Source of the DNA: Halobacteriales archaeon YIM A00013
GTDB lineage: Archaea > Halobacteriota > Halobacteria > Halobacteriales > Haloarculaceae
DNA length: 64,000 nucleotides
Reading direction: 5' to 3'
Assembly (NCBI GenBank): GCA_025041195.1
Contig: JAKCFM010000002.1
Coordinates: 186,001 to 250,000, forward strand
Shown: piece by piece, positions 16,265-25,389 of the stretch
Position numbering within the stretch: the first letter of the stretch is position 1
Layout: the number at the start of each line of letters is the position of its first letter
Notes under the pieces: model-generated
Database searches by the model: none
Told to the model about the DNA's origin: nothing
What the model saw: the letters and a program-made list of their open reading frames with translations, nothing else
Position numbers and translations under genes: made by a program

Positions 16265-16894
16265 TTATCCTCGCATGGAGATCGCAAGCCCAGTAAGAAA
16301 GTACACACCACCCTGCAAAAAGCCAGTGGCAAAGCCCGCCTGGACTGTCTGCAGCGCGATCGTGCTCAACAGCAGATTCCCGAGCAGGATCACTGCGCCC
16401 GCCACAATGAGCGGGATGAGTGCCCAGCGTTTTCGGTACAGATAGTAGTACCAGCCACCAAGAAGCGCTGTAAATAGCCCTGCAGTGATTCCCCAGGTGA
16501 TGTAGACGTTCATACTGGCGCCGACAACGATCTGTACGCCAATCGCCATGAGAAAGAACACAGCCGTAAACAAAACACCCAGACAGTTGTAGACCGGCTC
16601 GTTCGGCTCGCCCAGCGAAATCGAGTGTGTGTTCCAGAGCACAGAAGTAATTGTCACTGCGCCGCCGATCCATGGCGCCCAGAGCAGGGCCTCGATCACG
16701 CCACCATATGCGTGGCCGATGAGCCATGACTCCGAAGCCGCATACGAAATTGGAATTGCTCCAATCGCGAGTGCGAACACCATTAGCGTCAGCCCAAACG
16801 TCCGAACCGTCAGGGTTTCGTCGTAGCCCTCGATTTCTGTCAGTGTCTCTATCGCCTCCGATGGGGACAGGTCGTCGGGTAGTTCGTTTTCCAT
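16265..16894 (-). CDS. Integral membrane protein, partner of winged-helix regulator
   Basis: 209 residues from the chosen ATG at 16894 (MENELPDDLSPSEAIETL). An in-frame ATG at 16957 would add 21 residues of poor character. After an acidic cytoplasmic N-terminus there are about five to six hydrophobic segments (for example FGLTLMVFALAIGAIPISYA and GVLFTAVFFLMAIGVQIVVG). No transporter signature is visible. Pairing with the downstream regulator resembles the haloarchaeal two-gene regulator/membrane-protein modules, whose role is unclear. Confidence 0.72.
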   Translation of the reverse strand: MENELPDDLSPSEAIETLTEIEGYDETLTVRTFGLTLMVFALAIGAIPISYAASESWLIGHAYGGVIEALLWAPWIGGAVTITSVLWNTHSISLGEPNEPVYNCLGVLFTAVFFLMAIGVQIVVGASMNVYITWGITAGLFTALLGGWYYYLYRKRWALIPLIVAGAVILLGNLLLSTIALQTVQAGFATGFLQGGVYFLTGLAISMRG

Positions 16895-17437
16895 CAAGAT
16901 AGCGGACGCCCCACAGGGATAAATCATGAGCGAGCCTTTTTTGGACAAAGCACCCACAGAGTTTTACCGATCATATTCTATTTGCTACGACTCGTTGAGG
17001 CCAGGGTGATATCTCACTGGGAACGCACCTGATTCGTAAGTGATGGAAATTGAATCGAGTCTACAACGTCCAGTGCAATAGCTGATGAAAGAGCAGAGTT
17101 ACCATAATTCATATATTCAAATCATCAGCACTCCTATGTGCGTCCTTGTCACGGCTGATCGCTGTCTTCGATATCTCCAACTGTAACGGTTGTACGATGG
17201 ATTGTTCCAGTTTGTCGAGTCAGCCGTAGATGGAGCCAGTATATTTTTATAAAATTTGATGGTAATTATATCGTGAGGTACTAATTATCAAGTAACGATA
17301 CTATTCCATCTCTGCACAGGCGATTATCTGTACTGTAAATGGTCAGTACTGTTGCTGAGCTGTACAGAAACCGATCAAGAGAATTGCTGATCAGTAGCGA
17401 ATTCAGAGCGTGCATACGCTGTGATCGTTGGTTCCAT
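16895..17437. other. Spacer without recognised gene
   Basis: About 540 bases. It includes AT-rich runs near 17100-17130 and 17240-17290 (with ATATTTTTATAAAATTT). The latter could terminate transcription of the rhamnose-mutarotase operon arriving from the right on the minus strand. Short frames here lack coding character. Confidence 0.35.
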
Positions 17438-17740
17438 TCAGCACAGCCGATACACTTCATCAAGCCAGACCGGTTCATCGTCGGTCAGTATCGACGCCAT
17501 TTTCCCATCCCAGCGCGATTGGGCCACACTCTCATTCATAACCCCGCGAAACGCCTCCGGATCCTCGAGTTCAAGCACGCCGAACACCGTTCCATCGGCC
17601 TCAAACACGCTGTACCGTTCGATTTGGGCATCTGAATCAAGATACGCAGTTTCTAACCACTCTGGGACGGCTTCGTGGGCCTCTCGATAGTCGTCTCGCT
17701 TTCCCTCCGCTATCTGTAACTGGAATGCAATACGCTCCAT
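17438..17740 (-). CDS. rhaM: L-rhamnose mutarotase
   Basis: Interconverts alpha and beta anomers of L-rhamnose in the cytoplasm. 100 residues, the normal length of RhaM (about 104). It starts MERIAFQLQIAEGKRDDYRE with the catalytic-type His22 in AHEAVPEWL and the conserved FEADGTVFGVLEL strand. It is the last gene of a minus-strand run GH42 - lutC - lutBA - rhaM, 26 bases after the stop of lutBA. That links rhamnose released from rhamnogalacturonan with lactate oxidation. Confidence 0.86.
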   Translation of the reverse strand: MERIAFQLQIAEGKRDDYREAHEAVPEWLETAYLDSDAQIERYSVFEADGTVFGVLELEDPEAFRGVMNESVAQSRWDGKMASILTDDEPVWLDEVYRLC

Positions 17741-17766
17741 ACTGATAGATGTGTAAACGAATCGGC

Positions 17767-19983
17767 TTAGCTGTTTTGGGTGTGTGGATCGAGCAGTTCG
17801 ATCGGATGGCGAGGCGTTCGTTCGAGCAGATCGTCGAGCTGGTCGGTACAGGACGTCCCACTCGCGACAACCGTTCGGTCGGTCGTCGCTGGAGTCCGGA
17901 ACTGCTCGGCAAGCGCTGTGCCGACATCGATGCTGAGATCGTAATACTCGCTCTTATAGCCGAACGAGCCGGCCATGCCACAGCATTCGACATCGCTCTC
18001 AATTACATCGAAGCCGAGCCGTTCGAGAACGGCAGTCGTGTACGATTCGAGCCCGAGCGTTCGTTGTTGACAGTGCGCGTGATACGCCACAGGCTCAGCA
18101 GGCCCCGCAAGCGCTGTCGAGTCACCGCCGTTCTCAAGCAGTCCGTAGATATACTCGAACAGATCGTAACTGGCCGTGGCAATCGATTCAGCTCGCTCTT
18201 CATCGAGTAGTTTTGCATACTCCGAACGGAACATGGCCAGTTCGCCGGGTTCGATGACGACCACATCACGCCCATCCTCGATCAGCGGAATGCAATCCGC
18301 AGCCACTGCGTTTGCATGCTGTCGAGCGGTATCGATCATTCCCTGTGAGAGCGGAGCGCGACCAGACGACCGAATCGCCGGCATTTCGACGGCAACGCCG
18401 AGTGCTTCGAGCACTCGGACCGCCGCCTTGCCACGGTCGACGTGAACGGTATTGGTGTAACAATCCGGATAGAGCACGGCCGTCCGACGGACGGTATCAA
18501 GGGCTGGCCCATCACGGGCGTGAAACCACGATCGCAGGGTTTCTCGTTTGAACTGTGGGAGCTCCCGACGGCGATCGATCCCCAGCGTTCGTTCGAGAAT
18601 GCTCCGGGCTCCCGGCAGTTTCGGGAGCCAGTTCGAGACCGGTGCGGTTTTGCTTGCCAGCGTCGCTATCCACTCAAACGACCCAAAGAACCGTTTCTGT
18701 GGATCAAGGCCGTCGGGCTGTGTGTCGGGGACGAGCGGATCGACCAGAAAGGAGAACGCATCGGCGTCGCCAGAGCGATTGATTCGATCGCGAACAACCG
18801 TGTTGATCCACGGAATATCAATTTCCACCGGACACTGGTTCACACACCGCGAACAGCCGGTACAGAGATCGTTGAACGATGCGGCGCTACCAATGCCATT
18901 GACAGTCGTCTCCCAGCCAGTGGCAATCCCACCAGAGTACGTCTCTCCGCCAAATGCATGGCCACCGACGTGCTGGAAATTTGCACAGGAGTTGAGACAC
19001 GCGGAACACCGGATGCAGTAGAGTGTCTCACGCAGCTGTGGATCATCACGAACGTCGAGTCGTCCGTTGTCAATGAGGACGAGATGGAACGACCGTTCTC
19101 GGTCGTCGTCTGCGATCGGCGTCTCGGGCCCGTCGAAATTCACGGGTGGCGTCGCCACCGGTGGTGTGAACAGCGACACGTACGACGTGATGTCCTGGCC
19201 AGTCCCCGACCGGCCGATGAGCTCGACAAACGGCTGCAGATCCGAAAGCGTCGGGAGCAGCTTTTCAACGCCAGCAACAGTGATCTGCGTGTCCGGTACA
19301 GCCACGGTTTTTCTCGCATTGCCTTCGCTCGTGACGAGCGCGATCGTTCCGGTGTCAGCTGCGATGAAGTTCGCGCCCGTAATTCCAACGTCCGCCGAGC
19401 GAATTTTGGCGCCGAGATGGTCTCGTGCGAAGGCAGTGAGCTCTGCGGGCGTTTCGAGCGGTTCGTCGGGCTCGAAGGCCTCGTTGAACAACTCGGCGAT
19501 TGCTTCTCGTGATTTGTGAATCGCCGGCACGACGATGTGTGATGGCGACTCATCTGCCACCTGGAGAACGAACTCTCCCAGATCAGTCTCCCAGACGGAG
19601 ACCCCCGCCGCAGAGAGCGCTTCGTTGCATTCGATTTCCTCCGTCGTCATCGACTTGCTCTTGACGACAGTGTCAGCGTTTTCGTCCTGGACGACCTCGC
19701 GAATGTATCGATTCGCATCATCGGCGTCGTCTGCGAGATAGACGGCTCCACCATTGTCCTCGACGGCCGTTCTGACGGTCTCGATCAGTTCGGGGAGTCG
19801 CTCGATTGCGTCCGCTTTGATCGACCGAGCCCGGGATTTGTACGCATCGTACTCATCGAGCCGGGCAACCGATTCGTATCGGCCCTGGTTGAGATCGGTG
19901 AGATTTTCAGCAACTGTTTCACCCTCGGTTTCGAGCAGCCGTTCGATCTGTGCTGCCGTTTCGGCCCTGGATCCGTCCATCAT
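17767..19983 (-). CDS. LutB-LutA fusion: LUD domain, two 4Fe-4S clusters and CCG domain (lactate utilisation)
   Basis: 738 residues. The N-terminal half (about 70-320) is a LUD domain (GTIALVTSEGNAR). It is followed by two ferredoxin-type cluster motifs (CIRCSACLNSCANF and CTGCSRCVNQCPVE, about 320-390). The C-terminal half (about 460-735) is a cysteine-rich CCG domain as in LutA/GlpC (HAHCQQRT and ECCGMAGSFGY). In bacteria LutA, LutB and LutC are separate and together oxidise L-lactate to pyruvate. Here A and B are joined. The start ATG overlaps the lutC stop by 4 bases (ATGA), indicating coupling. Because rhamnose degradation can end in L-lactate, placement between GH42 and rhaM is meaningful. 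Confidence 0.88.
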   Translation of the reverse strand: MMDGSRAETAAQIERLLETEGETVAENLTDLNQGRYESVARLDEYDAYKSRARSIKADAIERLPELIETVRTAVEDNGGAVYLADDADDANRYIREVVQDENADTVVKSKSMTTEEIECNEALSAAGVSVWETDLGEFVLQVADESPSHIVVPAIHKSREAIAELFNEAFEPDEPLETPAELTAFARDHLGAKIRSADVGITGANFIAADTGTIALVTSEGNARKTVAVPDTQITVAGVEKLLPTLSDLQPFVELIGRSGTGQDITSYVSLFTPPVATPPVNFDGPETPIADDDRERSFHLVLIDNGRLDVRDDPQLRETLYCIRCSACLNSCANFQHVGGHAFGGETYSGGIATGWETTVNGIGSAASFNDLCTGCSRCVNQCPVEIDIPWINTVVRDRINRSGDADAFSFLVDPLVPDTQPDGLDPQKRFFGSFEWIATLASKTAPVSNWLPKLPGARSILERTLGIDRRRELPQFKRETLRSWFHARDGPALDTVRRTAVLYPDCYTNTVHVDRGKAAVRVLEALGVAVEMPAIRSSGRAPLSQGMIDTARQHANAVAADCIPLIEDGRDVVVIEPGELAMFRSEYAKLLDEERAESIATASYDLFEYIYGLLENGGDSTALAGPAEPVAYHAHCQQRTLGLESYTTAVLERLGFDVIESDVECCGMAGSFGYKSEYYDLSIDVGTALAEQFRTPATTDRTVVASGTSCTDQLDDLLERTPRHPIELLDPHTQNS

Positions 19984-20483
19984 TCCTCCACGAGAACGAC
20001 AGTTACTTCGCGTGGACCGTGCGCACCGTACACCAGCGATCCCATATCTGCCGTTGCACTCGGGCCAGTCGCGAGAACGTGGTCGCCGCGACCGGCAGCC
20101 ACGAGCTCCGAGAGGTGCTCGAAAGCCGTCTCCATGTCCGGAACCACGTCCGCCGCTCGAAGGACCGCGACATGGTGGTCTGGAAAGAGACTCGATAGCT
20201 CCGATCCGGTCGGCGTGGCCTCAAGCACCAGCGTGCCGTACGTGGCAATCCCGAGCACTGCGGTGGTGATGCCACACACAGCCGACTGGAGCGTTCGCGG
20301 CGTTGGATGGAGATTCACATCCAAATCGGCCAGCGAACACGTATCAAACGGCAACTGCACGCCGACAGCTGGCCGTTCGATCACCGCTTGCAGTGTGGCT
20401 TCGAGTGATTGTGGTGTCGTTCGCGTGACCGACGATTCGACCTCCTGTAGTGACGATTCAAACGTCGCGAGCGGTGTTGGCAT
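19980..20483 (-). CDS. lutC: LutC-type LUD-domain protein
   Basis: 167 residues, slightly shorter than bacterial LutC. It contains the LUD core: ATYGTLVLEATPTGSELSSL (about 100-119), a strand with HHVAVLRAADVV, and ATGPSATADMGSLVYGAHGP near the C-terminus. It is expected to work with the downstream LutB-LutA fusion in lactate oxidation. 115 bases separate it from the GH42 stop. No strong promoter is obvious there, so it may be read through from the GH42 gene. Confidence 0.85.
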   Translation of the reverse strand: MPTPLATFESSLQEVESSVTRTTPQSLEATLQAVIERPAVGVQLPFDTCSLADLDVNLHPTPRTLQSAVCGITTAVLGIATYGTLVLEATPTGSELSSLFPDHHVAVLRAADVVPDMETAFEHLSELVAAGRGDHVLATGPSATADMGSLVYGAHGPREVTVVLVEE

Positions 20484-20598
20484 GGGTCGTCTCTAGGTGA
20501 AGATGACTCCGAACGTTTTGGTGTTACGGTGCAGGCGAACGCGTAGAGCGCAGAAGCTCACCCAATCAAGTCGCTCAAACAGGTGGCCGTCACCATCG

Positions 20599-22584
20599 TC
20601 AGTGGATTTCGAGTAAATCAATCGACCCAGTGGTCACCGCATACGCATACGCCTCAAGCGTGGCGGAGCCGATCGTGACGTCACCAGCAATCGTGACGGA
20701 ATCTGTGCCAAAGTTGAACACCCAGGTGTATTGCCCACGCGAAGCCACGCGAACGGTATCGGGAAGTCGGTCGTCCAACTGATCGATGCCAGCCTCCGAC
20801 AGCACCCTACTGATGAGTTTGTCAGCAAGCGCAGGCGTCGGCCAGACACCGACATAGTAACACGAGCCGTCACCAACGTCGTTACGCGTGATTGCTGGAC
20901 GATGCTGGTGGACGCCGGCCGCATGCGTCCCAATACAAGTTGCAGTCGTCGGAGCGAGCGCTTCGGCCCAGGTGTGATACTCGAACGTCGATCCGTCGAT
21001 CGTTACGCGCGTCTCGAACTGGTCGGGAACCGTCTCGTGTTCTGCCACGGTTGCACCAACGGTGGCAGTGAGTGGACCGGGTGCCATCCCCGCCACGAGA
21101 CGATTCGTTCGTGTTTTTTCACCAGTTCGAAGCGTTGTGAGCAGGGTGCCACCCGATTCGACGTACTGCGTGAGATGTTCTGCGCGCACCGCATCCAGCA
21201 GATGCAACGACGGTGCGACGACGAACGGATACGATTCGAGTGGATCGGTCGGTGAGACCACAGCAACGGTGATCCCACGCCCACGAATCGCGGTGTAGTA
21301 CGTTTTGATCTGTTCCCATGGATCGAACGACGGAGCCATCGGCTGTGATGACAGTGCCCAGAGACTCGGTGGATCGATAACGAGCGCGACAGAAGCATCG
21401 ATCTCACCGTCCGCTAGCCCGTCCAGTTCGGCTGCGACACGGGAAGCGTCGTGATAGCCACGATCGGGCGTGCCATCTCCTCGACGCAATCCGGCGTGGT
21501 ACTGTTCCTGTCCCGAGCGACACCGCCGCCACCGGAAGTATGAAACAACGTCAGCACCGTGAGCTACGGCGTGGTGTGCCCAGAACGCCATTGCACCGTC
21601 TGCGGGTGTCGGCGAATACGGGGGCCAGTTGATCGTGCCTGGCTGTTGTTCGAGCACCCAGAACCGATCGGACGCAACCCCACGATACCAGGCGTGGTTC
21701 AGTCCCAACTGGTCCGCATTGCCGATTCGAAGCGCTTCACGGCTTGGTTGTTTCCCCGGCACCGTCTGTGGTGCCCCTGTCGGATAGACGTCCCAGGAGG
21801 CAAAATCGAGCGCATCGCGGAACGCGAACGGATCCAGCTCCGTGTGTGAACACATGAAGTTGTGGGTTACGAACCAGTCGTCGTTCGCCGCTTGCAGGAT
21901 GCGTGCCTGCAGACGATTGTACGCCACGACCCCTGCGTTGGTGAATCGGTGATAGTCCAGCAGATGGCTCGGATGATGGTCGGCCGGCGTCGATCGAGGG
22001 GGATCGATCTCGTCGAACGATCGGTATCGCTGGCTCCAGAACGCGGTTCCCCACGCCGTGTTCAGCCGATCAATCGTTTCGTATCGATCCCGGAGCCAGT
22101 CACGAAACGCCATCGCACAGTTCGAACAGTAACAGAACAACGTCCCGTGACAGCCGTACTCGTTGTCGATCTGCCAGCCGGAAACGGGATCCGCACCGGA
22201 AAATCGGTCAGCGAGTGCGGTAACCACCCGTTGGGTGTGTTCACGGTAGACCGGACTGTTGTAACAGTAATGCCGTCGGCTCCCAAACCCGTTCACAGTG
22301 CCATCCGACGCTTGCTGATGAATCTCGGGGTGTTGATCGACGAGCCATTTCGGTGGCGCGGCGGTCGGGGTACAGAGCACAGCCTGGAGACCGTGTTCAT
22401 CGAGCAACGCTAGCACGGTCTCGATCCAGCTGAAATTGTGTGTTCCTGGCTCCGGTTCAATTGCACTCCAGGCGAACTCACCAATTCGAACGTATGTGAT
22501 CCCTGCAGCCGCCATCTGCTCGATGTCGGTTGCCCAGCGCTCACGCGGCCAGTGCTCCGGAAAGTAACAGACGCCGATGTCCAT
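20599..22584 (-). CDS. bgaH: Beta-galactosidase, glycoside hydrolase family 42
   Basis: Removes terminal beta-galactose, probably from galactan side chains of rhamnogalacturonan oligosaccharides. 661 residues starting MDIGVCYFPEHWPRERWATD. The catalytic acid Glu142 sits in WQIDNEYG and the nucleophile Glu312 in WVLEQQPG. The zinc-site cysteines are Cys107, Cys151, Cys153 and Cys156. A trimerisation-type domain and a C-terminal beta domain follow. There is no signal peptide, so it acts in the cytoplasm. It heads the operon with lutC, lutBA and rhaM. A 12-bp palindrome and the TCCG-N7-CGGA element lie upstream. In the Bacillus subtilis yes locus a GH42 enzyme (YesZ) likewise accompanies PL11 lyases. 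Confidence 0.93.
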   Translation of the reverse strand: MDIGVCYFPEHWPRERWATDIEQMAAAGITYVRIGEFAWSAIEPEPGTHNFSWIETVLALLDEHGLQAVLCTPTAAPPKWLVDQHPEIHQQASDGTVNGFGSRRHYCYNSPVYREHTQRVVTALADRFSGADPVSGWQIDNEYGCHGTLFCYCSNCAMAFRDWLRDRYETIDRLNTAWGTAFWSQRYRSFDEIDPPRSTPADHHPSHLLDYHRFTNAGVVAYNRLQARILQAANDDWFVTHNFMCSHTELDPFAFRDALDFASWDVYPTGAPQTVPGKQPSREALRIGNADQLGLNHAWYRGVASDRFWVLEQQPGTINWPPYSPTPADGAMAFWAHHAVAHGADVVSYFRWRRCRSGQEQYHAGLRRGDGTPDRGYHDASRVAAELDGLADGEIDASVALVIDPPSLWALSSQPMAPSFDPWEQIKTYYTAIRGRGITVAVVSPTDPLESYPFVVAPSLHLLDAVRAEHLTQYVESGGTLLTTLRTGEKTRTNRLVAGMAPGPLTATVGATVAEHETVPDQFETRVTIDGSTFEYHTWAEALAPTTATCIGTHAAGVHQHRPAITRNDVGDGSCYYVGVWPTPALADKLISRVLSEAGIDQLDDRLPDTVRVASRGQYTWVFNFGTDSVTIAGDVTIGSATLEAYAYAVTTGSIDLLEIH

Positions 22585-22613
22585 GTACTCCCGTTTGTGA
22601 GAACGGATGTATG

Positions 22614-22625
22614 GACACCGGTGTC
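22614..22625. promoter_or_regulatory. 12-bp perfect palindrome in GH42 promoter
   Basis: GACACCGGTGTC lies about 30-41 nt upstream of the GH42 ATG, between a weak minus-strand TATA-like element (22630-22639) and the gene. It could be a repressor site. The half-site CGGTGT also occurs as an inverted pair at 31653-31666 upstream of the alcohol dehydrogenase. Confidence 0.4.
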
Positions 22626-22648
22626 GGCAGATTTTTACATTCGGTTAG

Positions 22649-22663
22649 TCCGGCATTTCCGGA
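22649..22663. promoter_or_regulatory. Putative operator TCCG-N7-CGGA (GH42)
   Basis: TCCGGCATTTCCGGA, a perfect inverted repeat, centred about 21 bp upstream of the probable GH42 TATA element, the usual place for an archaeal activator. It is one of seven exact copies of TCCG-N7-CGGA found in the promoters of this pectin locus. Confidence 0.6.
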
Positions 22664-22800
22664 TGGGTACGGCCGCGATATCGGCCCATACAACTATCAC
22701 GAGGCGGTTACTGCGCGCTTTTCTGCAATCGATCGTCGGAGTCGTGGTGCTGTCCCGCACCGTTACTCGCGTACCGGTGTAATGGGTGTTTGCCAGGCCG

Positions 22801-22851
22801 GATCACGTCCGTGATCGAATCTGGGAGCTAACCATCCGCCGTTGACGGATG
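22801..22851. repeat. Two adjacent palindromes, possible IS200/IS605 right-end relic
   Basis: GATCACG-TC-CGTGATC (22801-22816) and a hairpin CATCCG-CCGTTGA-CGGATG (22833-22851) followed by TGAACTTC. Between them the frame GTG ATC GAA TCT GGG AGC TAA reads VIESGS-stop, similar to the C-termini of some haloarchaeal TnpB proteins. No TnpB body remains. The rest of 22664-23166 shows no gene, and its end (23030-23110) is AT-rich. Confidence 0.3.
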
Positions 22852-23166
22852 TGAACTTCTGAATGCGGACAAACGTCTGCGTCGTCACCCGATCGCAGCT
22901 CCCGTTTGAAGAAATTTCCATCGCAGAGGTGGGTGGTCCGGATAATTGCTGCTATCAATTTCAACTGGGGTTGATCTCCGGGCAAACGTTCTATTTCATT
23001 GGCGTGATTATCATCACACATAGTGGATATACTATTACTAATTATAAGTTATTAAAATAACAGACCAAAAGAATTTTAATCCCACAACCTGCTGATTACT
23101 ATACTCATCGTTATGAACTACCGATCACCGGTCGATTACCGTCGGCGAGATTACTGACACTTCACC

Positions 23167-23235
23167 ATGAGGGAGTTACTCCGATCATCGAACGCGACAC
23201 CACTGACCGAAAATGGTGGACAGGCCGATGACTGA
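23167..23235 (+). CDS. Possible 22-aa upstream ORF coupled to nitrate reductase gene
   Basis: ATG to TGA reading MRELLRSSNATPLTENGGQ and ending ADD. Its stop overlaps the likely nasA ATG at 23228 (ATGACTGA), so it could couple or tune translation. Another tiny frame (MNYRSPVDYRRRDY) begins at about 23113. Neither has recognised homologues. They may simply be leader sequence. Confidence 0.25.
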   Translation: MRELLRSSNATPLTENGGQADD

Positions 23236-25291
23236 GTTCGTCCGGACCACGTGCATGCGCTGTGCAGTCGGATGTGGACACGTCCAAGAGCCCACTGATG
23301 ACTGCCACGACACACTACCTGTCCGTGGAGATAGGGACCATCCTGTCAGCGAAGGACAGGCGTGTTCGAGAGGGCTCCGTGAGAGTCGCCCACCCGGGCG
23401 AGCTGCGCTGACACAACCGCTCGTCAGACAGAATGGTACACTGACATCTTCAACATGGCCGGAGGCGCTTACTCGGATCGTCAGGAAGTTCGAGGCGATC
23501 CAAGCGAACAATCGAGACGGTATCGCCGTGCTTGCCAGCGGCCAGCAGACCAACGAAGCTGCCTACGCACTTGGGAAGCTCGTACGCGGAGGATTCGGGA
23601 CGCGATACTACGACGCAAACACGACGCTGTGTATGGCAAGCGCTGTCGCCGCATACGACGGTGCGTTCGGGAGCGACGCTCCGCCCTGTACCTACGACGA
23701 CATCCCCGCCGCACAGACACATCTCGTGTGGGGAGCCAACCCAGCCGTCGCACATCCGGTGTTGTTTCGGTGGATACACCAGAGTGCACAGCAGTCAGAT
23801 AGTACGCTCGTCGTCGTCGATCCAGTAGCCACGAAGACTGCCGAGCACGCGACCGTTCATTGCCGGCCAGATCCTGGTTGTGATCTCGCACTGGCGCGGG
23901 CTATCCTCGCAAGAGCCATCGAACGAAACGCGATCGATCGAGAATGTATCGAGTCAGCTACCGGTGGCTTTGACGAACTACGTGGTCGTCTTTCGTCGCC
24001 GAACCGTTCGGCAGCCACAGCTGGCGTCTCGATCGCCGAAGTCGATGCTCTCGTGGACGCATTCGTCGATCCCACGCTCCTGTACTGGGGGATGGGAATC
24101 AATCAAGGCACACAGGGCACCGCAACAGCCAGGGCGCTCATTGACTGCTGTTTGGCGACCGGCAATATCAAGCCAGCCAGCGGCCCGTTCTCACTGACCG
24201 GGCAGGCGAACTCAATGGGCGCGCGGGTCTGTGCCTCGAAGGGTACCTGGCCAGGCTACCGGGAGTTTGCTGACGTAGACGAACGGCGTACCGTCGCCGA
24301 CACATGGGATATTCCGGTCGAACGACTCCCGGATGATCCGGGACCGGGGCCAGTCGGGATCGTTGAGTCAATCGAGACGGGGCCGATAGAGGCGCTCTGG
24401 ACCGTTGGAACGAACCCAGCCACCGGGCTTCCAGACAGTACAACAGTTCGTGACCGCCTCGAAACCACATTTCTCGTGGTCCAGGACGCGTTTTTGTCCG
24501 AGACGGCAGCGCTAGCCGATGTCGTTTTACCCGCTGCGACCTGGGGAGAATCTTCCGGAACAGCCATGAACATGGATCGGACCGTCTCACGGGTCCGTCC
24601 AGTGACTGCACCTCCGGCTGGTCATCGGAGTGATCTTGATATCATTACCGCGCTTGGAAATCGAATTGTACCCGGACTGCTCAAATCGTCTGCTCCCAGC
24701 TGCATCTTCGATGAGTTTGCTGGTCTGACGGCAGGCACAACTGCGGACTGCTCCGGAATAACGTACGAGCGCCTCGAACGCGAGCTCGCGATTCGTTGGC
24801 CCGCTCCGGATGAACAAAAAGCAGGTGGGTATCGGTACTACAATCCCGATGCTGGAAGCGATCCCTGGCGGTTTCCAACACCTACCGGTCGAGCCAGATT
24901 TTCGACCGGTTTACACAATGGTGTCCCCGAACCAACTGATGAGTCGTATCCGTTGACGCTCACCACCGCACGCTGTTTCGATCGCTACAACACTGGCGTC
25001 CGAACGCGCGTCACTGCTGGCCAGACGGCACACCCGGTGGCCAGAATCAACCCAGCAACCCGTTCTGCGTTCGAACGAGCTGAGCCGACAGCAGCCGAGC
25101 GGACGCTTGTGACGCTCGAAACCCGTCGAGCGTCGATTACCGCACAGATAGAGCAGGACGAAGCAATTCCCGAAGCCATGGTCTGGCTACCGATCCATCA
25201 TCCGGAGACGAACCACCTCACAATCGCAGCGACTGACCCCGACTCGAACGAGCCAAACTACAAACAGTGTGCGGTACGTCTCGTCCAATGA
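23228..25291 (+). CDS. nasA: Molybdopterin oxidoreductase, assimilatory nitrate reductase type
   Basis: 687 residues from the ATG at 23228. An in-frame ATG at 23213 would add five residues. The N-terminal 4Fe-4S site is TTCMRCAVGC with a fourth Cys in QACSRG. NTTLCMASAVAAYDGAFG carries the cysteine expected to coordinate molybdenum in NapA/NasA-type enzymes. The C-terminal molybdopterin-dinucleotide domain (about 540-687) ends NYKQCAVRLVQ. It would reduce nitrate to nitrite for assimilation. Nitrite reductase, ferredoxin and nitrate transporter genes are not nearby, which is odd for an assimilation gene. Another molybdopterin reductase with similar motifs cannot be excluded. Confidence 0.82.
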   Translation: MTEFVRTTCMRCAVGCGHVQEPTDDCHDTLPVRGDRDHPVSEGQACSRGLRESRPPGRAALTQPLVRQNGTLTSSTWPEALTRIVRKFEAIQANNRDGIAVLASGQQTNEAAYALGKLVRGGFGTRYYDANTTLCMASAVAAYDGAFGSDAPPCTYDDIPAAQTHLVWGANPAVAHPVLFRWIHQSAQQSDSTLVVVDPVATKTAEHATVHCRPDPGCDLALARAILARAIERNAIDRECIESATGGFDELRGRLSSPNRSAATAGVSIAEVDALVDAFVDPTLLYWGMGINQGTQGTATARALIDCCLATGNIKPASGPFSLTGQANSMGARVCASKGTWPGYREFADVDERRTVADTWDIPVERLPDDPGPGPVGIVESIETGPIEALWTVGTNPATGLPDSTTVRDRLETTFLVVQDAFLSETAALADVVLPAATWGESSGTAMNMDRTVSRVRPVTAPPAGHRSDLDIITALGNRIVPGLLKSSAPSCIFDEFAGLTAGTTADCSGITYERLERELAIRWPAPDEQKAGGYRYYNPDAGSDPWRFPTPTGRARFSTGLHNGVPEPTDESYPLTLTTARCFDRYNTGVRTRVTAGQTAHPVARINPATRSAFERAEPTAAERTLVTLETRRASITAQIEQDEAIPEAMVWLPIHHPETNHLTIAATDPDSNEPNYKQCAVRLVQ

Positions 25292-25359
25292 GATCGATTC
25301 GGGTGGTGGGAACTAGCTGGTTTGGCTTCGAGTTGATATTTTTGGCTCTCACCCCTTCG

Positions 25360-25369
25360 AATTATATCG
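25360..25369 (+). promoter_or_regulatory. TATA box, leaderless PPOX-like gene
   Basis: AATTATATCG is centred 26 nt before the ATG at 25390. This supports that ATG over an in-frame ATG at 25267 that lies upstream of the promoter. Confidence 0.6.
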
Positions 25370-25389
25370 AGGGGCGAGAAACACTGGTT

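Noticed and set aside
17281-17478. 65-codon minus-strand frame next to rhaM
   Set aside because: Overlaps the rhaM 3' end and lies in AT-rich spacer. No protein-like features.
18442-19512. 356-codon plus-strand open frame
   Set aside because: Antisense to the LutB-LutA fusion. The minus strand carries clear iron-sulfur motifs.
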